Part shown: positions 6,635-15,206 of the stretch, piece by piece
How positions within the stretch are numbered: the first letter of the stretch is position 1
Layout: each line of letters begins with the position of its first letter
Notes under the pieces: model-generated
What the model was told of the DNA's origin: nothing
Databases searched by the model: none
Seen by the model: the letters and a program-made list of their open reading frames with translations, nothing else
From: Flavobacterium daejeonense DSM 17708
GTDB lineage: Bacteria > Bacteroidota > Bacteroidia > Flavobacteriales > Flavobacteriaceae
Assembly (NCBI RefSeq): GCF_000425425.1
Contig: NZ_AUDK01000023.1
Span: forward strand, 1-64,000
Direction of reading: 5' to 3'
Length of the DNA stretch: 64,000 nucleotides
Position numbers and translations under genes: made by a program

Positions 6635-7396
6635 ATGTTCGGAATCTGTAATTTAGCTATTATTCCCCTTCGATTTGAACCTAGTGACAAAAGCGAAATT
6701 GTTTCTCAGGTTTTATTTGGCGAACACTTTAAAATATTGGAAAAACGCAACCAATGGTCGCGCATTAAATTGCAATACGACGATTATGAAGGCTGGGTAG
6801 ATGCTAAACAATATCAGGTGATTTCAGAGGCGAATTATGAGCAATTATCCAAAGAGACCATCATTCTCAATTCCGATTTAATCGAATACATCACTATTGC
6901 TAACAATCAGTTGATTCCTATTCCGTTGGGAGCCTCACTTTCGTTTTTGAACAACAATGAAATCAACACGCAGAATTACGAGTTTGAAGGAACTAAAGTA
7001 AACGGCGTCAAAGACAAAAGAAACCTCATCAATACAGCATATATGTATTTGAACGCGCCATATTTATGGGGAGGAAAAACGCCTTTTGGTATTGATTGTT
7101 CGGGTTTTACCCAAATGGTTTACAAATTAAACGGTTACAAACTTTTAAGAGATGCTTCGCAGCAGGCTACTCAGGGAGAAGCTTTGAGTTTTATCGAAGA
7201 AAGCGAACCGGGAGATTTGGCTTTTTTCGACAATGAAGAAGGCAACATCATTCACGTGGGAATTATTATGGAAAACAATTACATTATCCATGCCAGCGGA
7301 AAAGTGCGCATTGACCGTATTGACCATTTAGGGATTTTCAATAACGAAACCAACAGGCATACTCACAAATTAAGAGTGATTAAGAAGATTGTTTAA
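6635..7396 (+). CDS. NlpC/P60 (C40) peptidoglycan endopeptidase with SH3b domain
   Basis: The product is 253 residues. An N-terminal bacterial SH3 region (residues about 1-65, with WSRIKLQYDDYEGWVDAKQ) precedes a C-terminal NlpC/P60 domain. Its catalytic Cys is in PFGIDCSGFTQMVY, its His in GNIIHVGIIM, and a polar third residue follows in NYIIHASG. The plan matches gamma-D-glutamyl-diamino-acid endopeptidases (YkfC / dipeptidyl-peptidase VI type) that cut stem-peptide fragments. No signal peptide is seen from this start, which suggests a cytoplasmic role in recycling cell-wall peptides. The ATG at 6635 is preferred; the open frame extends upstream only by overlapping the thiolase. Confidence 0.88.
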   Translation: MFGICNLAIIPLRFEPSDKSEIVSQVLFGEHFKILEKRNQWSRIKLQYDDYEGWVDAKQYQVISEANYEQLSKETIILNSDLIEYITIANNQLIPIPLGASLSFLNNNEINTQNYEFEGTKVNGVKDKRNLINTAYMYLNAPYLWGGKTPFGIDCSGFTQMVYKLNGYKLLRDASQQATQGEALSFIEESEPGDLAFFDNEEGNIIHVGIIMENNYIIHASGKVRIDRIDHLGIFNNETNRHTHKLRVIKKIV

Positions 7397-7426
7397 TTTA
7401 CAACAAGAATCGGAAATCAGTAATTG

Positions 7427-7550
7427 TTCTCGATACAAATTTTAATAAAAAGCTATTCGCATTTTCTTAAAATTTACTCGAACTGACGACTTTGTAGTAC
7501 CATCACTTCGAGTATTTTATGAAGTGAATCGGAATAAAATGTATCGAGAA
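7427..7550. repeat. 124-bp inverted-repeat element (REP/MITE-like)
   Basis: The ends are perfect inverted repeats of 11 bases, TTCTCGATACA (7427-7437) and TGTATCGAGAA (7540-7550). Inside, CACTTC..GAAGTG forms a further hairpin (7504-7526). The element lies between two convergent genes and has no coding capacity. Confidence 0.55.
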
Positions 7551-7581
7551 GTCTTTCTACATAATTCACTCAAACTTACAG

Positions 7582-8238
7582 TTACTTACACTCCCATTTT
7601 TCATTAGATAATTTATCCTTTAAACCGGATTTTAAATTGTAATGCCACCATTCGGAATCAAAAGAATTAAAACCGTTGGAAATCATCACTTCTTTAAGTA
7701 AAGCTCTGTTATCTTTCACTTTTTGCGGCAAATCTTCATAAAGATGTCCGGCTTCAGGACCAAAAAAATCAAAAGAAGTCCCCATTTTTAGTTCTTTTCC
7801 TCTTTTGTTGACCAAAGTAATATCGACCGCTCCTCCTCTATTATGAATCGAACCTTTGGACGGATCGGCAACATATTCTGGATTGGAAACAATCGTCCAC
7901 ATTCGTTTTTGAATATCCAGCGGACGATAACAGTCAAAAAGCTTAATACGTAAGCCTTTTTTCTTAAATTCCTCATTGGCCGCAATCAATGCCTTAACGG
8001 TTTTGTAACGTAAAAAACATTCGGCGCAATCATATACTTTGGCTTTCAAAAAATTATCATCGGTAGCATATTTCATATCATACACAAAATCCGAACTATA
8101 GTCTTTTAAGTTTACAAAAGTAGTATCGGTAATTTCTGTTTTGGATGTTACAATCGTCGACTGTGAATGACAGGACAAAAACATAAAAAAGAAACCAAGA
8201 GAAAAGAGAAATCTGAAAGTTGTAGTCATCTGAAGCAT
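7582..8238 (-). CDS. D-alanyl-D-alanine dipeptidase, lipoprotein (VanX/DdpX family, M15D)
   Basis: The product is 218 residues and hydrolyses D-Ala-D-Ala. The zinc motif SxHxxGxAxD is seen as SIHNRGGAVD, and the second ligand and catalytic region is EWWH near the C terminus. The substrate-binding motif DCYRPLDIQKRMW is also present. The N terminus has a hydrophobic stretch ending in FLSC, a lipoprotein signal, so the enzyme should sit in the periplasm as in DdpX-type recycling rather than act as cytoplasmic VanX. A second ATG three codons in (8229) is an equally good start. No vanA/vanH genes are near, so it is not evidence of glycopeptide resistance. A perfect 20-base palindrome lies 10 bases upstream. 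Confidence 0.88.
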   Translation of the reverse strand: MLQMTTTFRFLFSLGFFFMFLSCHSQSTIVTSKTEITDTTFVNLKDYSSDFVYDMKYATDDNFLKAKVYDCAECFLRYKTVKALIAANEEFKKKGLRIKLFDCYRPLDIQKRMWTIVSNPEYVADPSKGSIHNRGGAVDITLVNKRGKELKMGTSFDFFGPEAGHLYEDLPQKVKDNRALLKEVMISNGFNSFDSEWWHYNLKSGLKDKLSNEKWECK

Positions 8239-8248
8239 AATTAAAACC

Positions 8249-8268
8249 GTCTCAAAACGTTTTGAGAC
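8249..8268. promoter_or_regulatory. Perfect 20-bp palindrome before the dipeptidase gene
   Basis: GTCTCAAAACGTTTTGAGAC is an exact palindrome in the leader of the dipeptidase gene. It has no loop and no T-tract, which favours a protein-binding site over a terminator. The binding protein is unknown. Confidence 0.45.
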
Positions 8269-8483
8269 TTTAACAAATGTACAAAACCATCTCTAAAAAA
8301 AGCCTGAACTTCGGTCTCTGTAATCTCTTTTTACAAAACCTATTCAACATCAACCACTTTCATTTTGTTTAAAAAACTTTTTCGTCGATTTCATTCTTCT
8401 ATTGAATTTAAAAATGTACTTTTATTTTTTGTTGCTAAAAGCGATACAACTTTTACCCATTAATATTAAAACACAACTTTAAA

Positions 8484-8933
8484 ATGATTGTAGATTCATT
8501 AAACAATGCAGCGAAATACTACGGTTTACACCCTGCTTTCGAAAAAGCATTTCAATTTTTAAAAGAAAACGACTTAGCCAATCTGGCTGATGGCGTAACC
8601 CAATATACCGATGATTTAAAAATTATCGTGAATTCCGGGAACGGAAATTCTAAAGAACAAAGTTTGGTTCACTTTGAATGTCATGACAAAAACATTGATA
8701 TTCAGGTGTGTGTAACCGGTCCGGAAACTTATGCCTGGAAACCGAGAGAAAAATGTGTGAGCCCAAACGGAGATTACAGCGATGAGAAAGATGTTCGTTT
8801 TTTCTTTGACCAACCCGATATGTTTTTTGAACTCAATCCGGGACAATTTACCATTTTATTTCCCGATGATGTCCACGCAGCAATGATAAGTAACGGAAAG
8901 ATTAAAAAAATCGTCATCAAGGTGAAAATCTAA
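8484..8933 (+). CDS. YhcH/YjgK/YiaL (EbgC-like, DUF386) family protein
   Basis: The product is 149 residues, a single cupin-like DUF386 domain. Recognisable parts are FECHDKNIDIQVCVTGPE, WKPREKC, FFDQPDMFFELNPGQFTILFPDDVHA and the final IKKIVIKV strand. Family members include E. coli NanQ (sialic acid anomerase) and EbgC, so a sugar-anomer role is possible; the substrate here is unknown. The His residue in PDDVHA and the Glu/His in FECHDKNID are candidates for the conserved metal site. It stands alone between a divergent dipeptidase and the PIG-L gene, with its own terminator. Confidence 0.85.
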   Translation: MIVDSLNNAAKYYGLHPAFEKAFQFLKENDLANLADGVTQYTDDLKIIVNSGNGNSKEQSLVHFECHDKNIDIQVCVTGPETYAWKPREKCVSPNGDYSDEKDVRFFFDQPDMFFELNPGQFTILFPDDVHAAMISNGKIKKIVIKVKI

Positions 8934-8955
8934 AAAAAATAAAATTTATGACAGC

Positions 8956-8982
8956 AAAACTACTTTTCGGAGTAGTTTTTGT
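8956..8982 (+). terminator. Terminator after the YhcH-family gene
   Basis: AAACTACT..AGTAGTTT forms a stem with loop TTCGG, followed by a T-rich tract. Confidence 0.65.
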
Positions 8983-9029
8983 TGTTTTAGGAAGCAAATG
9001 AGAATCATTTTATTCCAAAAAATAATCAT

Positions 9030-9037
9030 TACATTTG
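9030..9037 (+). promoter_or_regulatory. -7 element before the PIG-L gene
   Basis: TACATTTG matches TAnnTTTG and lies 27 bases before the start codon. The -33 region is only TTTT, so the promoter is partial. Confidence 0.45.
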
Positions 9038-9064
9038 AATCTATTGCCATAAAATTACATCCAA

Positions 9065-11599
9065 ATGCTTAAAAACAAAGTCGTTTTTATTGTTACATGC
9101 CTTTTGTTATTTCAGTTCAGCAATGCCCAAAAGCCACAAAAACCCAATGCTGTTGAAATTTACAATCAAATTCAGAAATTAAACTTCTTAGGAAGCGTGC
9201 TTTATATTGCCGCACATCCGGATGATGAAAACACCCGGTTGATTTCTTATTTTTCGAACGAAATAAAAGCCCGAACAGCTTATCTTTCCTTAACCCGCGG
9301 TGATGGCGGACAAAATTTAATCGGACCGGAATTACGAGAATTATTAGGTGTAATCCGAACTCAGGAATTGATTGAAGCCCGAAAAATTGACGGTGGTGAA
9401 CAGTTTTTTAGTCGTGCCAATGATTTTGGTTTTTCCAAAAATCCTGATGAAACTTTTGAAATTTGGGACAGAGAAAAAGTTTTGGCTGATGTGGTTTGGA
9501 CTATTCGAAAATTCCAACCCGATGTTATCATCAATCGTTTTGACCATCGTTCGCCTGGAACTACGCATGGGCATCACACGGCTTCGGCAATTTTAAGCGT
9601 GGAAGCTTTTGATTTATCCAATAATCCTGAAAATTTTCCGGAACAATTGCAATGGTATGCGCCCTGGCAATGTAAACGTGTTTTTTTCAATCCGTCCGTT
9701 TGGTTTTATGGCAGTCAGGAAAAATTTGATGCAGCCGATAAATCCAATTTTATCAGTTTACAAACCGGTGTTTACTATCCGTCATTAGGAAAATCCAATC
9801 AGGAAATTGCCGCTTTAAGCCGCAGCTGTCATAAATCACAAGGTTTTGGCAGCACCGGAAGCCGCGGAAACGACACCGAATATTTAGAACTTATCAATGG
9901 AAATCCTCTTCTAAAAGAACCTTCGAATATTTTTGACGGAATTGACACCAGCTGGAATCGGGTAAAAGGCGGAAAATCTATCGGTGAATTGCTACATCGC
10001 ATTGAGAAAAAGTTTGATTTCTCTAATCCTTCTGCCTCTATTCCAGATTTATTAAAGGCTTATAAAATGATTCTCGCTCTGGATGAAAATCATTGGAAAC
10101 CAATTAAACTGGAAGAAATTAAAAACACTATTGCTGCCTGTGCCGGATTGTATCTGGAAGCTGTTACCAACGAAGATCAGGCGACTCCCGGAAGTGAGCT
10201 TAAAATCAAAATTGAAGCTATTAACCGAAGTGAAACACCTATAACACTAAAAAGTATCACCAGTTTCCCGGATCAGAAAAACACGGTTTTAAATCGTCCA
10301 TTAAACAACAATACGGCCGAAATTCTACATATTAATCTACGACTACCTACAGACGTTCCTTATAGTCAGCCCAACTGGCTCAAAGAACGACCAACTGTGG
10401 GAATGTATCAGGTTTCCGACCAGAAAAATATTGGTTTGCCGGATATTATCAGAGACGTAAAGCTGAAATTTGAACTCCATATTAATGAGACAACAATTCC
10501 TTTTGAACGGTTGGTAGTTTACAAATTCAACGATAAAGTAAAGGGCGAAATGTACAACTACCTCGATATTATTCCGGAAGTAAGCAGCCGTATTGTGGAT
10601 CAAATTTCTTTTTTCAACAGTGGAAATACCAAGAAAATGGCCGTTAGAGTAAAAGCCGGGAAAGACAATATTAATGGAGAAGTCCGATTAGATTTAGACG
10701 ATAACTGGAATGTTTATCCTCCTTATATTCCTTTTAGTCTGGAAAAAAAAGACAGCGAAAAAACCGTTTATTTTGATGTAACACCACCAAAGGAAGCTTC
10801 TGAAATTACAGCAAAAAGTATTGTTGTTTTAGATAACAAAAAACAGGACAAAGAGCAATATATTATCAATTACGACCATATTAGCAGGCAACAGGTATTA
10901 TTGCCTTCGGAAGCAAAATTTAAAAAATTAGATTTAAAAACAACCAAAGAAAAAATTGGGTACATCATGGGTGCCGGCGACGATGTTCCGGAATGCCTTA
11001 GCCAGATGGGATACAATGTGACATTAATTACACCGGAAGAAATCAACAGCCGTTATTTGAATACTTTTGATGTGATTATCACCGGAATTCGTGCTTATAA
11101 TACGCTTTCTTTTTTAAAATTCAGACAACATTTACTACTCGAATTTGTAAAAAGAGGCAAAACTCTGATTGTGCAATACAACACTCCGGACAAAACAATA
11201 CCTGCCAATATTGCTCCTTATCCCTTAACGCTTTCCAGTGACCGCGTTACTGATGAAAATGCGGCAGTTACGTTTTTAGCCCCTGATCATGCTATTTTAA
11301 ATTATCCAAATAAAATAACCGAAAAGGATTTTAAAGGATGGACACAAGAACAGGGCTTGTATTATCCTAACGAATTTGATGCCGATTTTACGCCAATTCT
11401 TTCTTCACATGACAAAGGAGAAACACCTAAAAAAGGCGCATTATTAGTGGCAACTTATGGAAAAGGACAATATATCTATACCGGATTAAGTTTATTTAGA
11501 GAATTACCAATGGGCGTTTCGGGAGCTTATCGATTAATTGCTAATATGATTGCACTAAAAACTCCTGAAACCTCACAAACGGAGGAAACCCAAAAATAA
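9065..11599 (+). CDS. Secreted PIG-L (LmbE-like) deacetylase with C-terminal extension
   Basis: The product is 844 residues. A signal peptide (LLLFQFSNAQ) is followed by a PIG-L/LmbE zinc deacetylase domain. The metal motif is AAHPDDE (about residue 49 on), then SLTRGDGGQN, and the third ligand region THGHHTASA. The family removes N-acetyl groups from amino sugars. The rest of the protein contains beta-rich parts and a C-terminal region around VTLITPEEINSRYLNTFDVI that looks like a glutamine-amidotransferase-type Rossmann domain (class I GATase-like, here without a clear catalytic Cys). This long layout is common in Bacteroidota. The substrate is unknown. The small membrane protein and symporter genes follow closely, suggesting one transcript. 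Confidence 0.85.
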   Translation: MLKNKVVFIVTCLLLFQFSNAQKPQKPNAVEIYNQIQKLNFLGSVLYIAAHPDDENTRLISYFSNEIKARTAYLSLTRGDGGQNLIGPELRELLGVIRTQELIEARKIDGGEQFFSRANDFGFSKNPDETFEIWDREKVLADVVWTIRKFQPDVIINRFDHRSPGTTHGHHTASAILSVEAFDLSNNPENFPEQLQWYAPWQCKRVFFNPSVWFYGSQEKFDAADKSNFISLQTGVYYPSLGKSNQEIAALSRSCHKSQGFGSTGSRGNDTEYLELINGNPLLKEPSNIFDGIDTSWNRVKGGKSIGELLHRIEKKFDFSNPSASIPDLLKAYKMILALDENHWKPIKLEEIKNTIAACAGLYLEAVTNEDQATPGSELKIKIEAINRSETPITLKSITSFPDQKNTVLNRPLNNNTAEILHINLRLPTDVPYSQPNWLKERPTVGMYQVSDQKNIGLPDIIRDVKLKFELHINETTIPFERLVVYKFNDKVKGEMYNYLDIIPEVSSRIVDQISFFNSGNTKKMAVRVKAGKDNINGEVRLDLDDNWNVYPPYIPFSLEKKDSEKTVYFDVTPPKEASEITAKSIVVLDNKKQDKEQYIINYDHISRQQVLLPSEAKFKKLDLKTTKEKIGYIMGAGDDVPECLSQMGYNVTLITPEEINSRYLNTFDVIITGIRAYNTLSFLKFRQHLLLEFVKRGKTLIVQYNTPDKTIPANIAPYPLTLSSDRVTDENAAVTFLAPDHAILNYPNKITEKDFKGWTQEQGLYYPNEFDADFTPILSSHDKGETPKKGALLVATYGKGQYIYTGLSLFRELPMGVSGAYRLIANMIALKTPETSQTEETQK

Positions 11600-11610
11600 A
11601 AACACGCACT

Positions 11611-11718
11611 ATGGGATTAAAAAAAGAAAGAAAGTGGAAACCGGATTACAGCTGGGTTTTGGTAGCTAATGCGATATACATCCTGTTTTTTTATTTAATA
11701 ATGAAATTATATTCTTAA
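11611..11718 (+). CDS. 35-residue single-pass membrane protein
   Basis: ATG at 11611 opens a 35-codon frame ending in TAA: MGLKKERKWKPDYSW, then a hydrophobic run (VLVANAIYILFFYLIMKLYS). The charged N terminus and one transmembrane segment suggest a small inner-membrane protein. It sits 11 bases after the PIG-L gene and 3 bases before the symporter gene. That spacing suggests translational coupling and a role as an accessory subunit of the symporter. I do not know a named family for it. Confidence 0.6.
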   Translation: MGLKKERKWKPDYSWVLVANAIYILFFYLIMKLYS

Positions 11719-11721
11719 GCC

Positions 11722-13443
11722 ATGCAATTATTTGACTGGATTGTACTGATTATCACCCTGCTGTTCATCGTAATTTATGGCGTTTGGAAAACAAAGGGAA
11801 GTAAAAACGTAGAAGACTTTATTCTGGGGAGTAATGAAACGCCCTGGCACATGGTAGGACTTTCTGTTATGGCTACTCAGGCGAGCGCCATTACCTTTCT
11901 TTCTACTCCCGGTCAGGCTTATCACGACGGAATGGGATTTGTTCAATTTTATTTTGGACTCCCAATAGCCATGATTGTCATATGTTTGACCTTTATACCT
12001 ATTTATCATAAATACAAAGTTTTTACCGCTTACGAATACCTCGAAAAACGTTTTGATGTAAAAACCCGTTCACTGGCAGCCATTCTTTTTTTATTCCAAA
12101 GAGGTCTCGGAACCGGATTAACAATTTATGCTCCTGCAATCATTTTATCGGCATTATTAGGTTGGAATCTGACCTACATGAATATCGTCATCGGAATTCT
12201 GGTTATTTTTTATACCGTTTCCGGAGGAACCAAAGCCGTAAACGTAACCCAAAAACAACAGATGTTTGTAATCATGTCAGGAATGTTTATCACATTTTTT
12301 CTTATTCTGCATTTTTTACCGAACGATATGACTTTTAGCAATGCGCTTCATATTGCCGGTGCTAATGGAAAAATGAATATTGTAGATTTCTCGACTGATC
12401 CGGAAGAAAAATATACTTTTTGGAGCGGAATTACCGGAGGTTTCTTTCTGGCTCTGGCTTATTTTGGAACCGACCAATCTCAGGTAGGACGCTATTTATC
12501 CGGAAAATCCGTTCGGGAAAGCCAAATGGGATTAATCATGAACGGACTCTTAAAAGTTCCGATGCAGTTCTTTATTTTACTGACCGGAGCAATGGTTTTT
12601 GTCTTTTTCCAATTCAATCCGGTTCCGTTAAATTTCAATCCGAACAACAAAACTATGATTGAAAAATCAAAGTATAAAAACGAATATCATGATTTAGAAA
12701 AGCAACTGGAAACGCTCTCGGAAGACAAAAAAGTAATCAATCTGTTGTACATCGACCAATTGAATCAGGATTATGATAATCCTATTTTAAGAAAAGAAAT
12801 GGTGGCTATTTCGTCCAAAGAAAAAGACTTAAGAGACCGCGCCAAGGAAATTATTCACAAAGCCGACAGCGGCAACGAAACCAATGATAAAGATTATGTT
12901 TTCTTTCATTTTATCCTGCATTATTTACCCAAAGGTTTAATTGGTTTATTACTGGCTGTAATCATTTCGGCAGCAATGTCTTCTACTGCTTCCGGACTAA
13001 ATGCTTTGGCTTCAACCACTGCGATTGACATTTACAAACGCAATGTAAAAGAAGACAAAACCGAAACACATTATTTGAATGCTACTAAATTCTTTACCTT
13101 TTTCTGGGGAGTCATAGCCATTCTCTTCGCCTGTGTTGGTACGCTGTTTGAAAACCTGATTCAATTAGTAAATATCGTAGGATCTGTTTTTTACGGAACC
13201 GTTTTAGGGATTTTCCTGGTTGGTTTTTATATAAAATTTGTCAAAGCCAAAGCTATTTTCTACGGTGCTTTTATCACCCAATTAACCATCTTTATCATTT
13301 ACTATTTTGCCATTTTCATCTATCCAAGCGGTGAAGAAAAACTGGGCTATTTATGGCTAAATTTCATTGGCGCTATGATGGTAATTGTACTTTCAACATT
13401 ATTACAGTCAACAATTTTTAAAAAGACAGAAAATATCGCTTAA
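11722..13443 (+). CDS. Sodium:solute symporter (SSS family)
   Basis: The product is 573 residues with about 13 membrane spans. SSS features are visible: GSNETPWHMVGLSVMATQAS near the N terminus, TVSGGTKAVNVTQ, and FFLALAYFGTDQSQVGRYLS. The region GLLLAVIISAAMSSTASGLN carries the conserved Ser/Ala pattern of the sodium site. A polar insert of roughly 75 residues (from about residue 300: NNKTMIEKSKYKNEYHDLEK) separates two spans, which makes it longer than typical 500-residue members. The substrate cannot be read. The neighbouring PIG-L deacetylase suggests a sugar or amino-sugar derivative. A terminator follows directly. Confidence 0.88.
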   Translation: MQLFDWIVLIITLLFIVIYGVWKTKGSKNVEDFILGSNETPWHMVGLSVMATQASAITFLSTPGQAYHDGMGFVQFYFGLPIAMIVICLTFIPIYHKYKVFTAYEYLEKRFDVKTRSLAAILFLFQRGLGTGLTIYAPAIILSALLGWNLTYMNIVIGILVIFYTVSGGTKAVNVTQKQQMFVIMSGMFITFFLILHFLPNDMTFSNALHIAGANGKMNIVDFSTDPEEKYTFWSGITGGFFLALAYFGTDQSQVGRYLSGKSVRESQMGLIMNGLLKVPMQFFILLTGAMVFVFFQFNPVPLNFNPNNKTMIEKSKYKNEYHDLEKQLETLSEDKKVINLLYIDQLNQDYDNPILRKEMVAISSKEKDLRDRAKEIIHKADSGNETNDKDYVFFHFILHYLPKGLIGLLLAVIISAAMSSTASGLNALASTTAIDIYKRNVKEDKTETHYLNATKFFTFFWGVIAILFACVGTLFENLIQLVNIVGSVFYGTVLGIFLVGFYIKFVKAKAIFYGAFITQLTIFIIYYFAIFIYPSGEEKLGYLWLNFIGAMMVIVLSTLLQSTIFKKTENIA

Positions 13444-13444
13444 C

Positions 13445-13484
13445 AAAAAATCCCATTTACAAACTTTGCAAATGGGATTTTTTT
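13445..13484. terminator. Bidirectional terminator between convergent genes
   Basis: AAAAATCCCATTT..AAATGGGATTTTTTT forms a stem with A-tract and T-tract on opposite sides, serving the symporter gene and the convergent DUF2911 gene. Confidence 0.8.
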
Positions 13485-13505
13485 ATTTCTGAATCTGAAA
13501 AAAAG

Positions 13506-14348
13506 CTATCTGCTCCACTCTTCAATACTGGCTTTATTCATTTCCACATATTCTTTATTTCCGGCAGCTTCGGAGGCTGAAATAGACCATTTGGCTGTTT
13601 CAATAGCTCCTTTTTTATCACCTTGTTTTGCCTGAATTAAGGATTTTAGTCTTAAATAATAAAACGGAACATTTTTAGACATTTCTACTGCTTTATCGAT
13701 ATACAATCTTCCTTTGGCAATATCTCCGTTAGACTGATAATAATATTGTGCTGCTGTATAAAATTGCTCTGGTGTTGGTCCTGCCAAAGTTTTATCAATA
13801 CTGGCAATGGCTAATTTGTTAGTTGGCACTTCAAATTTTAAGGAAACATACGAGTTCTCCCAGGAAATATCCAAAGTAGCCGAATTAGTCGTCAAATTAT
13901 TAATAGCTAATGTAAAAGTCTCTACCGGTTTAGTCAACGCTTCTTCATCCACTGAAACTTTCAAAGCCACTTTAGACTCATCAAATTCTTTAGGAGTTCC
14001 CCAATTGTCGGTGGCAGTATAAAAAAGTACATCCCAGGTTTTCACATTTGGAATACTGTACAAAGCATATTTTCCTTTTTTCAGCGTTTTTCCATTAATT
14101 ACAACATCGTCACTAAAAGAAATTATCGAGTTTTCGTTAGCTCCTGTTCGCCATAATTGTCCAAAAGGCACTAAATTCCCTAAAACCGACCTTCCTCTGG
14201 CAGATGGTCGTGAATACACAATTTCAACATCAGTTAAACCAACAACCTGTTTCACAACTGCTTTTGGACTCATTTCGGGAATTCTTACCTGAGCCTCAGC
14301 ACCCAGATTCAAAACAATTAGGAAAACTATCAACAATACTTTTTTCAT
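13506..14348 (-). CDS. DUF2911 protein with C-terminal TPR-like helices
   Basis: The product is 280 residues. A signal peptide (VLLIVFLIVLNLGAEAQ) precedes a DUF2911 domain with its typical sequence: VEIVYSRPSARGR, FGQLWRTGANENSIISFS, KGKYALYSIP and WDVLFYT. The last about 90 residues form helical repeats (QFYTAAQYYYQSNGDIAKGR.., FYYLRLKSLIQAKQGDKKGA..) resembling TPRs. DUF2911 proteins are common exported proteins in Bacteroidota with no known biochemical role. The gene ends at the shared terminator, and its closest upstream neighbour, the HAD gene, is 53 bases away. Confidence 0.85.
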   Translation of the reverse strand: MKKVLLIVFLIVLNLGAEAQVRIPEMSPKAVVKQVVGLTDVEIVYSRPSARGRSVLGNLVPFGQLWRTGANENSIISFSDDVVINGKTLKKGKYALYSIPNVKTWDVLFYTATDNWGTPKEFDESKVALKVSVDEEALTKPVETFTLAINNLTTNSATLDISWENSYVSLKFEVPTNKLAIASIDKTLAGPTPEQFYTAAQYYYQSNGDIAKGRLYIDKAVEMSKNVPFYYLRLKSLIQAKQGDKKGAIETAKWSISASEAAGNKEYVEMNKASIEEWSR

Positions 14349-14401
14349 AATTCTGTAATTTTTTAATATTCAAATGTACAATTTCTATAACGGTACAGCT
14401 G

Positions 14402-15076
14402 TTAATTATTGCATAATTTAGAATCCATTTCTCTCACAACGGCATAATTTAATTCATTAAAATGATTCACTACAAAATCTGCCAATGATAAATCCTGATT
14501 CTTAGAATGCTCACTATTGTATCCTATACACAAAATTCCTGCCGCTTTTCCCGCAACAATTCCATTAGTACTATCTTCAATAATAATACAATTTTCTTTT
14601 GGCCCTACCGACAAACTTGCAGCATGTTCAAAAATTGCCGGATGCGGTTTAGATTTTGGAAAATCTTCACCACTTACCTTATGCGTAAAATATTGATGCA
14701 GATTAAAGCGATTGAAAATACGTTCGATAGTTACTTTAGAAGCCGAAGAAGCTAAAATCATCTGCACTCCATTTTGATGTAAATCTTCGATAAGATTTCT
14801 AACACCTGCTAACAATTCCAAATCTTCTTTGGTATCAAAAGCATCATTAAAAATACTACGTTTTCTCAAAATTAAATCTTCAACATCCTGTTCCAGTTGA
14901 AAAATATCTTTTAACTTTTGAAAAATATTTCGGGTTGAATTTCCGGTAAATGAAGTGTATAATTCTTCACTTACTTCGATATTTAACTCTTTAAATTGTT
15001 TGTAATAAGCATAACGGTGCACTGGTTCAGTATCTACGATTACGCCGTCCATGTCAAAAATTACAGTTTGTATCAT
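14402..15076 (-). CDS. HAD-family phosphatase (beta-phosphoglucomutase-like subfamily)
   Basis: The product is 224 residues. HAD motif I is VIFDMDGVIVDTEPVH (nucleophile and acid/base Asp at the N terminus), motif II is ILASSAS, motif III Lys is near GEDFPKSKPHP, and motif IV is IIIEDSTNGIVAGKAAG. A helical cap is inserted between motifs I and II, as in beta-phosphoglucomutase and sugar-phosphate phosphatases. The substrate is unknown. The 130-base spacer to the upstream gene holds a heptanucleotide tandem repeat, which lies where the promoter of this gene would be. Confidence 0.87.
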   Translation of the reverse strand: MIQTVIFDMDGVIVDTEPVHRYAYYKQFKELNIEVSEELYTSFTGNSTRNIFQKLKDIFQLEQDVEDLILRKRSIFNDAFDTKEDLELLAGVRNLIEDLHQNGVQMILASSASKVTIERIFNRFNLHQYFTHKVSGEDFPKSKPHPAIFEHAASLSVGPKENCIIIEDSTNGIVAGKAAGILCIGYNSEHSKNQDLSLADFVVNHFNELNYAVVREMDSKLCNN

Positions 15077-15146
15077 TGTTTTAGTTTTTAGTTGATAGTT
15101 GTCGGTTGACAGTTTTAAATAGTAAAGAAGGTCATTAACTATTCAC

Positions 15147-15199
15147 CTCTTTTCTCTTTTCTCTTTTCTCTTTTCTCTTTTCTCTTTTCTCTTTTCTCT
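15147..15199. repeat. Heptanucleotide tandem repeat (CTCTTTT)7.6
   Basis: Seven perfect copies of CTCTTTT plus four further bases run without interruption. The tract ends 7 bases before the stop codon of tcdA and about 70 bases upstream of the HAD gene start. Such tracts can change copy number by slippage. Confidence 0.9.
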
Positions 15200-15206
15200 A
15201 ATCAAA

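Noticed and set aside
7582-8238. VanX-type glycopeptide resistance gene
   Set aside because: It has a lipoprotein signal and lacks vanA, vanH or vanRS neighbours. A dipeptide-recycling role is more likely.
15147-15199. CRISPR-like or satellite array
   Set aside because: Units are 7 bases with no spacers, so it is a simple sequence repeat only.
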